Positions 5,507-6,285 of a DNA stretch of 6,285 nt are shown here, piece by piece. This stretch comes from Verrucomicrobiota bacterium (GTDB lineage Bacteria > Verrucomicrobiota > Verrucomicrobiia > Chthoniobacterales > UBA10450). Position numbers and translations under genes: made by a program. The notes beneath the pieces are model-generated. The model was not told the DNA's origin. It was given only the letters and a program-made list of their open reading frames with translations, and searched no databases. Location of the stretch: positions 1 through 6,285 of the forward strand of contig QHON01000194.1 of NCBI GenBank assembly GCA_003218815.1. The letters run 5' to 3'. The stretch's first letter is position 1; every line of letters starts with the position of its first letter.

Positions 5507-6232
5507 ATGCTCAACCTTAAGAGGTTGAATAAATCTAGTATAACGACACAGCCGGAGCGGGTTCGGCAAATGTTCGGGTCAATCGCGCGACGCTACGATT
5601 TAGCAAATCATGTGCTGAGTTGCGGCGCGGATTTTTACTGGCGAAGTCATGCTGCGCAAATCATCGCAAGGTGGACGCCCGAAAACATTGTCGATCTCGC
5701 CACCGGGACAGGAGATCTTGCGGTCGCAATCCGGAAGAAATCGCCGAATGCAGAAATCGTCGCCGTTGATGTTCTGGCTGAAATGTTGGAGCTGGCGAAG
5801 AAAAAGGGCGTGCAGCGAACCATCATGGCTGATGCGATGAGACTGCCTCTTGCCGATTCCTCCTTCGATTGCGTGACAGTTGCCTTCGGTCTGCGCAACA
5901 TGGAAAATTGGAGCGGAGCATTGCGCGAAATGGCCCGCGTCCTCACCGCGAACGGCCATTTACTCATTCTCGAATTTTCTTTACCTCAGTCGTCGATTTT
6001 TCGTGCGGTTTATCGCTTCTATCTGCATCAATGTCTGCCGTTTCTAGGTTCCTTTATCACGAGGCAAAAGAACGCCTATGATTACCTCGGCCAGTCGATT
6101 GAAGAATTTCCCAGCGGCGCGGCCATGCTTGGATTAATCGAAGCCAACGGTTTCCGAAATGCCAATGCCGAACCGCTCAGCTGCGGCATCGTTACGATTT
6201 ATACGGCTGAGAAAAAGCAGGCGAGCGGGTGA
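5507..6232 (+). CDS. ubiE: Demethylmenaquinone / demethoxyubiquinol C-methyltransferase (UbiE/MenG)
   Basis: SAM-dependent C-methyltransferase that methylates the quinone ring late in menaquinone and/or ubiquinone synthesis, acting at the cytosolic face of the membrane. It has 241 residues, near the family norm. The UbiE signature region YDLANHVLSCGADFYW (30-45) has Ala for the usual Met and Asp for the usual His. SAM motif I is VDLATGTGD (62-70), the acidic ribose-binding residue is Asp88 in IVAVDVLAEML, and AFGLRNMENWSGALREMARV (126-145) and LLILEFSLP (152-160) match the second family signature. NAYDYLGQSIEEFP (189-202) is the typical C-terminal UbiE block. The start is ATG at 5507, with AGGG four bases upstream; the in-frame ATG at 5468 runs into a stop after five codons. 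No other quinone gene is in the window, so whether the product is menaquinone or ubiquinone cannot be told; menaquinone is likelier if the host is a Verrucomicrobium. Confidence 0.95.
   Translation: MLNLKRLNKSSITTQPERVRQMFGSIARRYDLANHVLSCGADFYWRSHAAQIIARWTPENIVDLATGTGDLAVAIRKKSPNAEIVAVDVLAEMLELAKKKGVQRTIMADAMRLPLADSSFDCVTVAFGLRNMENWSGALREMARVLTANGHLLILEFSLPQSSIFRAVYRFYLHQCLPFLGSFITRQKNAYDYLGQSIEEFPSGAAMLGLIEANGFRNANAEPLSCGIVTIYTAEKKQASG
5511..5528 (+). repeat. Inverted repeat at codons 2-8 of ubiE
   Basis: TCAACCT and AGGTTGA form a perfect 7-bp inverted repeat with a TAAG loop, beginning two bases after the ubiE start codon. In mRNA it would place a hairpin inside the initiating ribosome's footprint and could lower translation. 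It encodes ordinary residues (LNLKRLN) and could be chance. Confidence 0.5.
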
Positions 6233-6285
6233 CTCGCGCGCTCCCGCCGCTTCCAGCTACCTGAACCGCCTTGGGGCACCCAACC

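Noticed and set aside
6221..6243. GC hairpins around the ubiE stop (GCGAG/CTCGC or GAGCG/CGCTC) as a terminator
   Set aside because: Each stem is only 5 bp, they exclude one another, they overlap the stop codon and no T-tract follows.
6229..6264. GTG overlapping the ubiE stop as the start of a next gene
   Set aside because: The frame stops after eleven codons. Bases 6233-6285 hold nothing I can identify.
1..6285. CRISPR array, transposase, phage, toxin-antitoxin or biosynthetic cluster
   Set aside because: I looked on both strands for regularly spaced repeats, IS-like inverted ends and hallmark proteins and found none.

Overview
The window reads as chromosomal DNA from a Gram-negative, diderm bacterium that uses methylated quinones. 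It carries the outer-membrane assembly genes bamD and lptE and a ubiE/menG methyltransferase. The protein sequence style, the weak Shine-Dalgarno sites and a small Lys/Arg/Ala-rich protein with ARWA motifs suggest a soil Verrucomicrobium (Chthoniobacterales-like) to me. That placement is inference and was not tested by any search.

Layout. At 1-838 (+) lies the 3' two thirds of serS (seryl-tRNA synthetase), cut by the window edge. Convergent to it, at 887-1762 (-), is a DUF72 (YecE-like) protein. Divergent from that is a tight three-gene operon on the plus strand: a BamD-like TPR protein (1905-3170), an LptE-like lipoprotein (3167-3673, 4-base GTGA overlap) and a soluble kinesin-light-chain-type TPR protein (3680-4555, 6 bases after lptE). 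A hairpin (4587-4616) follows, and then a complete tRNA-Leu(CAG) at 4660-4741. On the minus strand, 4804-5012 holds the broken remains of an alpha/beta-hydrolase. The conserved blocks around its nucleophile elbow lie in three frames. A small basic protein (5018-5338, -) with an N-terminal helix and two ARWA repeats comes next, and then ubiE/menG (5507-6232, +).

How the parts work together. The central operon joins an outer-membrane protein assembly factor, an LPS-transport lipoprotein and a cytosolic TPR scaffold, so it looks like an envelope-biogenesis unit. serS, tRNA-Leu and ubiE are housekeeping genes. The tRNA/hydrolase/small-protein stretch (about 4560-5500) is the only part that looks eroded or recently rearranged. 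I see no CRISPR array, transposase, phage gene, toxin-antitoxin pair or defence cluster, and no clear case for a wholly new system. The most informative oddities are the hydrolase relic with reconstructable indels, the BamD homologue with no lipid-anchor cysteine and a long Pro/Ala/Ser/Thr tail, and the ARWA-repeat protein.
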